From contig JAMPFN010000002.1 in NCBI GenBank assembly GCA_023664445.1, positions 1 to 64,000 of the forward strand: a stretch of DNA of 64,000 nt. The letters run 5' to 3'. Shown here in pieces: positions 37,632 to 46,551 of this stretch; positions within the stretch are counted from its first letter, which is position 1; each line of letters opens with the position of its first letter. Both the position numbers and the translations under genes were made by a program. A model generated the notes under the pieces. It did not search any database. It saw only the letters and a program-made list of their open reading frames with translations, and was not told the DNA's origin. The DNA is from Clostridium sp. (GTDB taxonomy: Bacteria > Bacillota > Clostridia > Oscillospirales > Ruminococcaceae).

Positions 37632-39590
37632 ATGAAAAATATATCTATTGATATCGAAACATTTTCCGATGTAGATTTATCAAAATGCGGTGTTTACAAA
37701 TATGTGGAATCTTCAAATTTTGAAATTCTGCTGTTCGGATACTCCGTTGACGGCGAAGATGTGCAGGTTGCAGACCTTGCGAACGGTGATAAAATACCTG
37801 ATGAAATTCTGTCGGCTTTGACTGACAACAGCGTTATAAAATGGGCTTTCACTGCAAATTTTGAAAGAGTATGCCTGTCGGCATATCTTAAAAAACATTA
37901 CTCACAGTATAATTTTGACGGAGATTATCTTGACTCATCATCATGGCGATGTACTATGATATGGTCGGCATATCTCGGACTTCCATTATCGCTGAAAGGC
38001 GTGGGAGCAGTTCTTAAGCTGGACGAACAGAAAATGGACGAGGGGAAAGAACTTATCAGATATTTTTGTGTTCCATGCAAGCCTGCCAAAACCAACGGCG
38101 AAAGAACGAGAAACTATCCTTGCCATGCACCGGATAAGTGGTACACTTTCAAAAAATACAATAAACGTGACGTTGAGGTGGAAATGGCAATACAACAAAA
38201 ATTATCACGTTTTCCCGTTCCCGATTTTGTCTGGAAAGAATATCAGCTTGACCAGAAAATCAACGACAGAGGTATTAAAGTTGATCTGGAAATGGTGAAA
38301 AACGCGATAGAAATTGACGAAATGTCACGGTGCAAATTATCAGAAAAAATGTGGAAACTTACACATATAGAAAATCCAAACTCCGTACAGCAGATGAAAA
38401 ACTGGCTTTGCGAACATGGATTAAAGGTGGATTCTCTCGGTAAAAAAGAAGTATCTGAACTGATCAAGACCGCAGCTCCAAAGCTCACAGAAGTTCTTGT
38501 TTTACATCAGCAGCTTGCAAAATCATCCGTGAAAAAATATCAGGCAATGCAGAATTCCGCTTGTAAGGACAGCCGTACAAGGGGTATGTTTCAGTTTTAC
38601 GGAGCGAATCGCTCCGGTCGCTGGGCAGGAAGAAATATTCAGCTCCAGAACCTGCCCCAGAACCATATAGAAGATCTGGAACAAGCAAGAGGACTTGTAA
38701 AATCGGGCAATTTTGAGGCTCTTGACTTGCTTTATGAAAATATTCCCGATACGCTGTCTCAGCTTATCCGTACTGCATTTGTTCCACGTGACGGAATGAA
38801 ATTTATTGTCGCTGATTTTTCGGCGATCGAAGCTCGTGTGATCGCATGGCTTGCAAATGAAAAATGGCGTATGAAAGCCTTTGCAAACGGCGAGGATATT
38901 TACTGCGCTTCAGCGTCAAAAATGTTCGGCGTGCCTGTTGTAAAGCATGGTGAAAACGGGCATTTAAGGCAGAAAGGCAAGGTTGCGGAACTGGCGTGCG
39001 GCTACGGCGGATCAGTGGGAGCGATGAAATCTATGGGCGGCTCGGAACTGGGATTGTCCGACAGCGAATTAAAGCAGATAGTTGACGATTGGAGAACGGC
39101 AAGTCCTAACATTGTAAAGCTCTGGTGGGACGTAGATAAAGCCGTAAAAGACTGTGTCAAGATGAGAATCGAAACAGAAACCCACGGCTTAGAGTTTACA
39201 TACGAAAGCGGATTTTTATTTATATGGCTTCCTTCAGGCAGACATCTTGCTTACGTAAAACCACGTATCGGTGAAAACAAATTCGGCGGTGAATCCGTTA
39301 CTTACGAGGGTATCGGGACAAATAAAAAGTGGCAGAGACTTGAAAGCTACGGTCCGAAGTTTGTAGAAAATATTGTACAGGCAATTGCCCGTGACCTTTT
39401 GATGCATTCTATGCAGTCGCTGAAAAATCATGCGATTGTCGCTCATGTACATGATGAAATAATTATTGAATGCAATAAAGATTTATCGCTTGAAACTGTC
39501 TGTGAGATAATGAGCAGAACTCCGGGCTGGGCAAGCGGATTACTGCTTCGGGCAGACGGATACGAATGTGAATTTTATAAAAAAGATTGA
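37632..39590 (+). CDS. phage DNA polymerase, family A with 3'-5' exonuclease
   Basis: 652 aa. An N-terminal exonuclease-type region starts ISIDIETFSDVDL and continues with YNKRDVEVEMA (Exo III). The polymerase core has motif A VADFSAIEARVIAWLA (Asp for metal), the O-helix type region RQKGKVAELACGYGGSVGAMKSMG, and motif C IVAHVHDEIIIEC. It lacks a 5' nuclease domain, as usual for phages. It replicates the phage genome with the neighbouring primase-helicase. Confidence 0.95.
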   Translation: MKNISIDIETFSDVDLSKCGVYKYVESSNFEILLFGYSVDGEDVQVADLANGDKIPDEILSALTDNSVIKWAFTANFERVCLSAYLKKHYSQYNFDGDYLDSSSWRCTMIWSAYLGLPLSLKGVGAVLKLDEQKMDEGKELIRYFCVPCKPAKTNGERTRNYPCHAPDKWYTFKKYNKRDVEVEMAIQQKLSRFPVPDFVWKEYQLDQKINDRGIKVDLEMVKNAIEIDEMSRCKLSEKMWKLTHIENPNSVQQMKNWLCEHGLKVDSLGKKEVSELIKTAAPKLTEVLVLHQQLAKSSVKKYQAMQNSACKDSRTRGMFQFYGANRSGRWAGRNIQLQNLPQNHIEDLEQARGLVKSGNFEALDLLYENIPDTLSQLIRTAFVPRDGMKFIVADFSAIEARVIAWLANEKWRMKAFANGEDIYCASASKMFGVPVVKHGENGHLRQKGKVAELACGYGGSVGAMKSMGGSELGLSDSELKQIVDDWRTASPNIVKLWWDVDKAVKDCVKMRIETETHGLEFTYESGFLFIWLPSGRHLAYVKPRIGENKFGGESVTYEGIGTNKKWQRLESYGPKFVENIVQAIARDLLMHSMQSLKNHAIVAHVHDEIIIECNKDLSLETVCEIMSRTPGWASGLLLRADGYECEFYKKD

Positions 39591-39599
39591 GGTGATATT

Positions 39600-40043
39600 T
39601 TGAATAAATACAACAAAGAGGGCTATTTTGACCCGACAGCATTTTCGGCACTTTCACGGATAGAACATCAGGAAAAGAAGAAAAAGAAACGCCGTTCAAG
39701 GAAACGCAAAGAACCTTCATACCCTGTCGTTTATATATGCTCGCCGTATTCGGGCGATACCGAAAACAATATGGAAAAGGCGCGCAAATACAGCAGATTT
39801 GCTGTTGAAAAAGGCTGCCTGCCCATAACTCCGCATATCTATTTCACGCAGTTTATGAATGACGATATACCTGAAGAACGCAGCACGGCAGTTTCTATGA
39901 ACCTTGTTTTAATGCGCAAGTGCAGCGAGCTTTGGGTGTTCGGAGACGTCATATCCAAGGGCATGAAAGCAGAGATCGGCAATGCTAAAAGAAAGCATAT
40001 AAAAATCCGACATTTCAGTGAAGATATGGAGGAAAAAGCATGA
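39600..40043 (+). CDS. DUF4406 protein (nucleoside deoxyribosyltransferase-like)
   Basis: 147 aa from a TTG start following GAGGTG. After a basic stretch of Lys/Arg residues (EKKKKKRRSRKRKEP) comes the family core VVYICSPYSGDTENNMEKARKYSRFAVEKG, then PITPHIYFTQFMNDDIPEER and a closing LWVFGDVISKGMKAEI. The fold is that of 2-deoxyribosyltransferases; the role in phages is unknown, perhaps nucleotide modification. Ends 4 bases into the primase gene. Confidence 0.87.
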   Translation: MNKYNKEGYFDPTAFSALSRIEHQEKKKKKRRSRKRKEPSYPVVYICSPYSGDTENNMEKARKYSRFAVEKGCLPITPHIYFTQFMNDDIPEERSTAVSMNLVLMRKCSELWVFGDVISKGMKAEIGNAKRKHIKIRHFSEDMEEKA

Positions 40044-42280
40044 AATTTACATTGTATACGGCGGACTGCCGTGAGAATGCAAAAAATGTATATTATACAA
40101 ATAGTATAAATATAACCGATGAAGAAAGTCTGAAAAAAGCCGTCCGATTTGACCATGTTTCGGCAAGATTCAAGGACGGCAAAAGGAGCAACGATAATTT
40201 TGAAACAGGCAACTGCCTTATGTTTGACTGCGACAACAGTCATTCGGAAAATGTAAATGACTGGGTAACTCCCTTTGAACTTGCGTGTACATTCCCGAAT
40301 GTTGAATTTGCAGCAGTCTACAGCCGAAATCACATGAAGGCAAAAGGTGAAAAAGCAGCAAGACCAAAGTTTCATGCGTACTTCGGTATTTCCGGATCGC
40401 TGAACAATGAGGAACGAACACAGCTGAAAAAAGATATACTGGAACAGTTCCCATATTTCGACAATAAGGCTCTTGATGACGCACATTTTTTCTTTGGCGT
40501 GGAGAATCCGGAAGTGGAAATATACAGTGGAGATATGAACGTTGACGAATATTTCGGAAATGATGATTTTGCAAAATGGGACGAACAGACGGAGTATATC
40601 GGAGAGGGTTCACGAAACAGCACAATGAGCCATATCGCCGGAAAGCTCATCAAGAGATACGGAAATACGGAAGCCGCATACAAGCTGTTTATGAGATCGG
40701 CTGAAAAATGTATGCCGCCTTTGCCCGATGATGAATTGAATGCGATATGGAACAGCGCAAAGAAATTCGGCGCAAAGGTATCAAAACAGGACGGATATAT
40801 TCCACCTGAAATTTATGGTCAGATGTACAGCTTACGTCCTGATGATTACTCCGATATCGGACAGGCAAAGGTACTTGCAGCAGAATATGCAGGAGAAATG
40901 GCGTATACAGACGCAACGGAATATTTATGCTTTGACGGTACGCACTGGACGGAATCAAGGCAGACGGCTGTCGGCAGATGCGAGGAATTTCTTGACAGAC
41001 AGCTTGAAGAAACAAGAACGGCGATAGAACAGACAAGAAAAATGCTTACCGATTCCGGCGTTGATAAGGATTTGATAGCTGTCGGTGGAAAGGCTCTTGA
41101 AAAAGCAATAAATCCGAAAAGCGAGAACGCTTTTATGGAGTATAGATCTGCTCTTTCTTATCGAAATTTCGTCATGAAACGCCGTGATATGAAGTACATA
41201 ACGTCTGCTTTGCAGGCTGCTAAACCTATGCTTCTGAAAAATATTTCTGAGTTTGACAGTCAGGAATTTTTGCTGAATACTCCCGATTTTACGGTTAATT
41301 TAAAAAACGGAACGCATAGAGAACATCGTGCGGAAGATTTTATTACTAAAATGACCTCCGTATCTCCGGATACGGAAAATAAAGAACTCTGGGAAAATGC
41401 TGTAAGGCAGTTTTTCAGTGATGACGAAAATCTGATCGATTATGTTCAGCAGATAACGGGACTTTGTGCGATCGGTAAGGTTTATGTTGAATCGCTTATT
41501 ATCGCTTACGGAGAGGGCAGCAACGGCAAATCGACTTTCTGGAACGCCATTGCAAAGGTTCTGGGAACGTATTCGGGAGCTATGTCCGCCGATACTCTCA
41601 CAATGGGTTGCAAGCGCAACGTCAAGCCTGAAATGGCAGAGCTGAAAGGTAAACGCCTTGTAATTGCTGCTGAACTTGAAGAGGGCATGAGGCTGAATAC
41701 AAGCATTGTAAAACAGCTGTGCTCCACAGATGAGATCACAGCAGAAAAGAAATACAAAGACCCATTTCGCTATACTCCTGCGCATACGCTGGTGCTTTAC
41801 ACAAACCATCTTCCAAGAGTAGGCGCTAACGATGACGGTACTTGGAGACGATTGATAGTCATTCCGTTCAACGCAAAACTGGAGGGCAATTCGGACATCA
41901 AAAATTATGCGGATCACCTTGTTCAGAACGCAGGAGGCGCTATACTGCAATGGGTTATAGACGGAGCTGAAAAGGTCGTCAAAAACAATTTCAAGCTTAC
42001 TGTTCCGCAGTGCGTGAAAGAGGCTGTTCGCCGATACCGTGAGGGCAACGACTGGCTGTCAAGCTTTATTGAGGAATGCTGTGAAACGGATAGGACTTAT
42101 ACTCAGAAATCAGGTGAAATATACCAAGAATACAGAGCTTATTGCGCAAGAAATGGAGAGTACACCAGAAGCACCACCGACTTTTATACCGGATTGGAGA
42201 ATGCAGGATTTGAGAGATTTAAAAATCAGAACAGGAGCTTTGTAAGAGGTCTGAAATTGAAATCAGAATTTTCAGAGTAA
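40040..42280 (+). CDS. P4-type phage primase-helicase
   Basis: 746 aa. N-terminal primase-like region (about 1-170, LMFDCDNSH acidic motif), a PriCT-like helical stretch (SRNSTMSHIAGKLIKRYGN), a D5-N-like middle (about 260-440) and a superfamily 3 helicase (Walker A AYGEGSNGKSTFWNAIAKVLG, Walker B KRLVIAAELEEG, sensor LVLYTNHLPRV). It makes primers and unwinds DNA at the phage origin. ATGA overlap with the previous gene. Confidence 0.94.
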   Translation: MKFTLYTADCRENAKNVYYTNSINITDEESLKKAVRFDHVSARFKDGKRSNDNFETGNCLMFDCDNSHSENVNDWVTPFELACTFPNVEFAAVYSRNHMKAKGEKAARPKFHAYFGISGSLNNEERTQLKKDILEQFPYFDNKALDDAHFFFGVENPEVEIYSGDMNVDEYFGNDDFAKWDEQTEYIGEGSRNSTMSHIAGKLIKRYGNTEAAYKLFMRSAEKCMPPLPDDELNAIWNSAKKFGAKVSKQDGYIPPEIYGQMYSLRPDDYSDIGQAKVLAAEYAGEMAYTDATEYLCFDGTHWTESRQTAVGRCEEFLDRQLEETRTAIEQTRKMLTDSGVDKDLIAVGGKALEKAINPKSENAFMEYRSALSYRNFVMKRRDMKYITSALQAAKPMLLKNISEFDSQEFLLNTPDFTVNLKNGTHREHRAEDFITKMTSVSPDTENKELWENAVRQFFSDDENLIDYVQQITGLCAIGKVYVESLIIAYGEGSNGKSTFWNAIAKVLGTYSGAMSADTLTMGCKRNVKPEMAELKGKRLVIAAELEEGMRLNTSIVKQLCSTDEITAEKKYKDPFRYTPAHTLVLYTNHLPRVGANDDGTWRRLIVIPFNAKLEGNSDIKNYADHLVQNAGGAILQWVIDGAEKVVKNNFKLTVPQCVKEAVRRYREGNDWLSSFIEECCETDRTYTQKSGEIYQEYRAYCARNGEYTRSTTDFYTGLENAGFERFKNQNRSFVRGLKLKSEFSE

Positions 42281-42398
42281 TATTTTAATTATTACATTAT
42301 AGTTACAATTGTAATCGATGCGCAACAAAAATCCATATTTTTACGAAAATTTGATAATGGCTTACAAATCGCATAAATACGGCATTTTTGAAATTTGT

Positions 42399-42514
42399 GT
42401 TAGGGTCGATTAGGGTCAATATATAAAACCCTTTAGTACTGAAAATTTATTACAAAATAGTAACAAAAAATATATATAAGAGAAGTTTTAGAAATGACCC
42501 TAATCGACCCTAAC
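42399..42514. repeat. perfect 20-bp inverted repeat with internal direct repeats
   Basis: GTTAGGGTCGATTAGGGTCA (42399-42418) returns as its exact reverse complement at 42495-42514. Each arm holds two TTAGGGTC units. The 76-bp spacer is A/T-rich. It lies between the primase-helicase and the VRR-NUC gene, so an origin, a repressor site or an attenuator loop before the next gene are all possible. Confidence 0.7.
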
Positions 42515-42527
42515 GTCAGGAGGTTTT

Positions 42528-42818
42528 ATGAAAGAAAAAGAAATTGAAAAAAGACTTGTTCGGGAGGTCGGAAAAAGAGGAGGTCTTTGCTGGAAGTTTA
42601 CCAGTCCGGGGACTGATGGCGTGCCGGACAGGATCGTATTGATGAAAAATCGGAAAATTGCTTTTGTGGAACTGAAAGCCCCCGGAAAGAAAATGCGTCC
42701 TTTGCAGGAGCGTAGAAAATTACAGCTTGAAAAGACAGGCTTTCCGGTTTACTGCATTGATAATTCTGATGATATAATTCCCATGATTGATGAAATAGAA
42801 AGAGGTGGAGACGCATGA
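42528..42818 (+). CDS. VRR-NUC domain nuclease
   Basis: 96 aa, a complete stand-alone VRR-NUC: EKEIEKRLVREVGKRGGLCWKFTSPGTDGVPDRIVL and KIAFVELKAPGKKMRPLQERR. The PD-(D/E)XK residues (D in GVPDRIV, E-x-K in VELKA) are intact. Such phage enzymes resolve branched DNA. AGGAGG precedes the start; its end overlaps the helicase start. Confidence 0.93.
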   Translation: MKEKEIEKRLVREVGKRGGLCWKFTSPGTDGVPDRIVLMKNRKIAFVELKAPGKKMRPLQERRKLQLEKTGFPVYCIDNSDDIIPMIDEIERGGDA

Positions 42819-44173
42819 AGTTCATACCGCATGATTATCAGAAATATGCAATTGATTTTATTGAAACACATGAAACGGCTGCTTTATTCCTTGATTGCGG
42901 ACTCGGCAAAACGGTCACAACGCTTACGGCAATTCAGGATCTGATGTACGACAGCTTTGATGTGAGAAAGGTTCTGATCATAGCTCCCCTGCGTGTAGCG
43001 AAAAATACATGGTCTGCTGAAATCGAAAAATGGGAGCATCTCAAACACCTGACTTATTCCATCGTTGTCGGAACGGCAGAAGAACGCAAAACGGCATTAT
43101 CAAAACAGGCTGATATTTATATTATCAACCGTGAAAATATCCAGTGGCTTGTGGAGCAGGGCGGCTTTGATTTTGATATGCTTGTCATCGATGAGCTTTC
43201 ATCATTCAAATCCGGACAGACAAAACGATTCAAGTCCTTGTGGAAAGTACGCCCGAAGGTAAAACGAATAGTCGGACTTACGGGAACGCCAAGCAGCAAC
43301 GGACTTATGGATCTATGGGCTGAATTTAAATTGCTTGATTTCGGTGAACGTCTGGGACGGTACATAACGAATTACAGGAATGAATTTTTTATTCCCGACA
43401 AGAGAAACCAGCAGATAATTTTTTCGTACAAGCCGAAAGAGTTTGCAGAGGAAGAAATATACAAGAGGATCTCGGATATCACCATTTCCATGAAAGCCCT
43501 TGACCATTTACAGATGCCTGAATGTGTGATGAACGAGGTCATAGTAAAGCCTTCCGAATCCGAAAGACAGAAATATGACAGTCTGAAAAAAGACATGGTT
43601 CTTGCATTGGGCGATACTGAAATTGACGCTGTTAATGCGGCAAGTCTCAGCAATAAGCTGTTACAGATGGCGAACGGTGCGATCTATGACGAGGACAAAA
43701 CGGTAATTCCAATTCATGATAAAAAACTTGACGCATTAGAGGACCTGATCGAATCGGCAAACGGTAAGTCTGTTTTGGTGGCGTATTGGTTCAAGCATGA
43801 TCATGAAAGAATTTCCGAAAGACTTCATAAGCTGCATATTCCCTTTTCAAGTCTGGACAGCGACAGCAGTATCAGGAGATGGAACAAGGGCGAATTGCCT
43901 GTTGCATTAATACATCCGGCTTCGGCAGGTCATGGACTGAATTTACAGTCGGGAGGTTCAACGCTGATATGGTTCGGCTTGACGTGGAGTCTGGAGTTGT
44001 ATCAGCAGACAAATGCAAGATTATGGAGACAGGGACAAAAAGCCGAAACCGTGGTAATTCATCACATCATAACTCAGAATACCGTTGACGAACAGGTCAT
44101 GAAAGCACTGCAAAGGAAAGAAAAAACACAGACAGCCTTGATGGACGCTGTCAAGGCTGAATTGGGTGCGTGA
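42815..44173 (+). CDS. SNF2-family DEAD/DEAH-box helicase
   Basis: 452 aa. Motif I ALFLDCGLGKTVTTL, II LVIDELSS (DEAH-like), III GLTGTPSSN, V HGLNLQSGGSTLIWFGLTWSLE, VI YQQTNARLWRQGQKAETVVIHHII. Typical phage SNF2 helicase next to VRR-NUC; the two probably process replication forks or recombination intermediates together. Confidence 0.94.
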   Translation: MKFIPHDYQKYAIDFIETHETAALFLDCGLGKTVTTLTAIQDLMYDSFDVRKVLIIAPLRVAKNTWSAEIEKWEHLKHLTYSIVVGTAEERKTALSKQADIYIINRENIQWLVEQGGFDFDMLVIDELSSFKSGQTKRFKSLWKVRPKVKRIVGLTGTPSSNGLMDLWAEFKLLDFGERLGRYITNYRNEFFIPDKRNQQIIFSYKPKEFAEEEIYKRISDITISMKALDHLQMPECVMNEVIVKPSESERQKYDSLKKDMVLALGDTEIDAVNAASLSNKLLQMANGAIYDEDKTVIPIHDKKLDALEDLIESANGKSVLVAYWFKHDHERISERLHKLHIPFSSLDSDSSIRRWNKGELPVALIHPASAGHGLNLQSGGSTLIWFGLTWSLELYQQTNARLWRQGQKAETVVIHHIITQNTVDEQVMKALQRKEKTQTALMDAVKAELGA

Positions 44174-44264
44174 CCGCACAGGACATACCGTACAGTTCAT
44201 AACTGTAAAATCCTATAAAACTCTTGCGAGGATAATTAGCGTAAAATTGAAAGGATGGATAAAA

Positions 44265-45047
44265 ATGAAAATAGAATTATTTAACGATAATTTCCAGAAT
44301 TATAAACGCTATGGAATACCAAAAGCGCAGCTTGTGATTGCTGATATTCCGTACAACATCGGCAACAACTTTTATGGCAGTAATCCGATGTGGTACAACG
44401 GCGGCGATAACAAAAACGGTGAAAGCAAGCTTGCGAAAAAGGCGGCGTTTAACACTGATTACAGTTTTAACATTGCCGAATATTTCCACTTCTGTAACCG
44501 ATTGCTGAAAAAAGACCCGTTAAAAGGCGGAGAAAGAGGGAAAAGTTCCGATGCGCCGTGCATGATAGTTTTCTGTGCTTTTGAGCAAATCCAAACAGTT
44601 ATTACATACGCTGAAAAATATGGATTCAAGCATTACATTCCACTGATATTCTGTAAAAATTACAGTCCACAGGTTCTTAAGGCAAATATGCGTGTATGTG
44701 GTGCAACTGAATATGCATTGCTGCTTTATCGTGACAAGCTTCCAAAGTTCAGAAATGACGGTCACATGATACTTAACTGGTTTGAGTGGAAAAAGGAAAA
44801 CAAAAATATTTATCCGAAAATACATCCGGCACAAAAGCCTGTAAGCGTGCTGAAAAGGCTGATTGAAATTTTTACAGACGAAGGCGATGTGGTAATCGAT
44901 CCTTGTGCCGGAAGCGGTTCAACTTTGAGAGCTTGTGCCGAGCTTAATCGCAGCTGTTACGGTTTTGAAGTTGATAAAAACTTTTACAGAGAGGCTAATG
45001 AAAAAATGCTGACCAATATTCAGCAAAGCATGGAGGTACATATATGA
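44265..45047 (+). CDS. DNA adenine-type methyltransferase
   Basis: 260 aa from the ATG after AAGGATGG; the frame upstream to 44166 has no RBS. Motif IV reads VIADIPYNIG (DIPY instead of DPPY), motif I is late, VIDPCAGSGSTLRACAELNRSCYGFEVD, so it is a beta-class N6-adenine or N4-cytosine enzyme. It modifies phage DNA, presumably against host restriction. Lacks its own restriction partner. Confidence 0.88.
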   Translation: MKIELFNDNFQNYKRYGIPKAQLVIADIPYNIGNNFYGSNPMWYNGGDNKNGESKLAKKAAFNTDYSFNIAEYFHFCNRLLKKDPLKGGERGKSSDAPCMIVFCAFEQIQTVITYAEKYGFKHYIPLIFCKNYSPQVLKANMRVCGATEYALLLYRDKLPKFRNDGHMILNWFEWKKENKNIYPKIHPAQKPVSVLKRLIEIFTDEGDVVIDPCAGSGSTLRACAELNRSCYGFEVDKNFYREANEKMLTNIQQSMEVHI

Positions 45048-45472
45048 CCGCAAAGGAATATCTGGAACAAGCAAGATTTCTTGATCTGCGTATTAATGCA
45101 AAGCTTGAAGAAGTCGAGCAGCTGAACGCTTTGGCAACAAAAGCAACGTCTGTATATAGCGATATGCCGGGCAGTCCTAACAGGGATACTGCAAAAATGG
45201 CAAAAACCATTGAAAAAATCGTAGATCTGGAAAATGAGATAGACAGGGACATTGATGAGCTTGTAGACCTCAAGCGTGAAATATCAAATGTGATCAAAAG
45301 GGTTCAGAATCAGGAACATCAATACATTTTGGAACAAAGATATCTGCATTTTGTAAAATGGGAATATATTGCAGTTGATATGGCACTTGAACTGCGATGC
45401 GTATACAGGCATCATGGTTCTGCGCTTTCCGAGGTTCAAAAAATTATTGATAATTTTAAAATTTGTCACTAA
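45044..45472 (+). CDS. DUF1492 / ArpU-like late regulator
   Basis: 142 aa. N-terminal coiled coil (AKEYLEQARFLDLRINAKLEEVEQLNALATKA) and C-terminal region-4-like HTH (YILEQRYLHFVKWEYIAVDMALELRCVYRHHGSALSEVQKII). The family controls late operons in Gram-positive phages. It is the last gene of the early operon and lies directly before the promoter-rich region at 45.5-47.6 kb, which suits that role. Confidence 0.85.
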   Translation: MTAKEYLEQARFLDLRINAKLEEVEQLNALATKATSVYSDMPGSPNRDTAKMAKTIEKIVDLENEIDRDIDELVDLKREISNVIKRVQNQEHQYILEQRYLHFVKWEYIAVDMALELRCVYRHHGSALSEVQKIIDNFKICH

Positions 45473-45527
45473 AAGTCATTGAAAGTCACTATTGACTTAT
45501 GATATACTTAGAATAGCAAAAAAGTAA

Positions 45528-45557
45528 AACCCCGGCTTTTTACGGTCGGGGTTAGTT
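45528..45557 (+). terminator. early operon terminator
   Basis: AACCCCG / CGGGGTT stem around a T-rich loop, about 55 bp after the DUF1492 gene. A TTGAAA-18-TATACT promoter-like pair lies at 45479-45508 in front. Confidence 0.6.
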
Positions 45558-45569
45558 ATGAAGGGAGCG

Positions 45570-45767
45570 ATGAAAAAATTGTTTTTCAGAAATAAAAAAA
45601 GAATGCTTTATGTTTGCAACCCAAGAAAAAATAACGAGTGTGCTAAAACTGAATGTCAAAAAGACTGCTTTATGACAACAAAAAGAAAATTCGCAAAGCG
45701 TAATAAACTGCATAGACCCGTTAAAGCAGATTGTTCCCTTCTGTATTTTGTGAATTTTCTTTTTTGA
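45570..45767 (+). CDS. Cys-rich small phage protein
   Basis: 65 aa from ATG 45570 (ATG 45558 or TTG 45579 are alternatives; none has ideal spacing to AAGGGAG). Contains RMLYVCNPRKNNECAKTECQKDCFMTTKRKFAKR, a four-Cys pattern common in clostridial phages. The tail after KRNKLHRP looks non-homologous and overlaps the minus-strand HTH gene, so the end may be a read-through after a lost stop. Confidence 0.6.
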   Translation: MKKLFFRNKKRMLYVCNPRKNNECAKTECQKDCFMTTKRKFAKRNKLHRPVKADCSLLYFVNFLF

Positions 45768-45930
45768 TGTTAGTATCAAGATATGCATAAATCATTTTTG
45801 GAAGCCATTCCGGTGGTTTACGAATCCCACGTTCCCAAGCTTCAATTGTACTTTTAGGAATATCGGTTAGGTCACTCAATTTTTGCTGAGTTAAGCCGAA
45901 ATGTGCTTTTAAATCTTTTATCCAGTTCAA
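45721..45930 (-). CDS. small HTH DNA-binding protein
   Basis: 69 aa. HTH: LTQQKLSDLTDIPKSTIEAWERGIRKPPEWLPKMIYAYLD, typical of phage or TA-associated regulators. AAGGAG before the start on the minus strand. Divergent from the small RNA promoter at 45941, whose activity it might control. Confidence 0.8.
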   Translation of the reverse strand: MNWIKDLKAHFGLTQQKLSDLTDIPKSTIEAWERGIRKPPEWLPKMIYAYLDTNIKKENSQNTEGNNLL

Positions 45931-45940
45931 AATATTCTCC

Positions 45941-46057
45941 TTGACTAATTTTCGATTTTAGAGTATAATATAAGCAAGAACCACAGCAGTAAGGCTTGCA
46001 GCGGTTCTTGGTGGTAATCTAAGTGGCTGGGGTTAACGTGTCAGCCGCTTATTTTTT
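45941..46057 (+). ncRNA. small RNA with own promoter and terminator (module 1)
   Basis: Promoter TTGACT (45941), 17 bp, TATAAT (45964). The predicted RNA starts near 45976, folds as AAGAACC / GGTTCTT around the loop with AGCAGTAAGG, and ends at AAGTGGCTG / CAGCCGCTT with a T-run at 46051-46057. It converges on the 37-aa minus-strand gene and reaches its stop codon. It resembles an antisense antitoxin RNA; see the parallel module at 47232. Confidence 0.65.
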
Positions 46058-46169
46058 ATCTTGTATTGCTTATGTATTCGAGGCATTCAACGATTTCTGC
46101 ATCGCTGTGACCGTGACTTCTAAGCCATTCAATCAGTGCAGCCAATTCACTTTTGGTCATTTCGTCCAT
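46056..46169 (-). CDS. 37-aa peptide gene (module 1)
   Basis: Peptide MDEMTKSELAALIEWLRSHG, then HSDAEIVECLEYIS. Start with GGAAG seven bases upstream; an in-frame ATG 18 bases earlier is less likely. It is soluble and helical (no membrane segment), unlike the module 2 peptide. It is driven by the consensus promoter at 46216-46244 and faced by the small RNA of 45976-46057. Similar short acidic peptides occur in clostridial phages; function unknown. Confidence 0.6.
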   Translation of the reverse strand: MDEMTKSELAALIEWLRSHGHSDAEIVECLEYISNTR

Positions 46170-46215
46170 TTCCTCACTTCCTTCCATAAGAGTTTCTTCT
46201 CTGCCTTACAATAAT

Positions 46216-46244
46216 ATTATACCATACATTGTATGGTATGTCAA
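46216..46244 (-). promoter_or_regulatory. consensus promoter with palindromic operator
   Basis: Minus-strand TTGACA (46239-46244), 17 bp, TATAAT (46216-46221). The spacer is one 21-bp palindrome, ATACCATACA-T-TGTATGGTAT (46219-46239), which must be a repressor site since it covers the whole core promoter. The HTH proteins of 45930 or 47137 are the obvious candidates. Confidence 0.8.
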
Positions 46245-46327
46245 GCCTTTTTTACAAATTTTTTGAAAAAATTTTTTAGCCCTAACCGATTTGGTCAGGG
46301 CTTTTATTATGCCATAACGGAGGTGTA
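46239..46327 (+). repeat. 89-bp direct repeat, copy 1 (terminator plus RBS)
   Basis: Starts at TGTCAAGCCTTTTTTACAAA and runs through the hairpin GCCCTAACC-GATTT-GGTCAGGGC with T-run to ATAACGGAGGTGT. It is nearly identical to 47497-47586. Each copy ends in the SD of the following plus-strand gene and starts with the -35 box of a minus-strand promoter. Confidence 0.9.
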
Positions 46328-46332
46328 TTCAA

Positions 46333-46551
46333 ATGAAAAAGCAGGAACTTCAACTTGCTGATATAAACAATAATCTGCAAAATATTTACACATTGCTTGA
46401 AAAACTGGTTTCTATAAATTTACGAGCTGAAAGTAAACCTACCCCGTGGCTAACTGATAAGAATCGTAAAAAAGCTGAGATGTTAAGAACAAGCAACCCA
46501 GATGTGTACGATTACATTATCGAAGTTTTCAAGTGCTATTTTACGGATTAA
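46333..46551 (+). CDS. small phage protein, unknown
   Basis: 72 aa directly behind repeat copy 1 (SD CGGAGGTG). Helical N-terminus (QELQLADINNNLQNIYTLLEKLVSI), then a charged end (KPTPWLTDKNRKKAEMLRTSNPDVYDYIIEVF). No known motif. Overlaps the convergent gene by 4 bases. Confidence 0.6.
   Translation: MKKQELQLADINNNLQNIYTLLEKLVSINLRAESKPTPWLTDKNRKKAEMLRTSNPDVYDYIIEVFKCYFTD

Noticed and set aside
44166-44264. 33-residue extension of the adenine methyltransferase
   Set aside because: No RBS for the upstream start and unrelated composition; ATG 44265 has an RBS.
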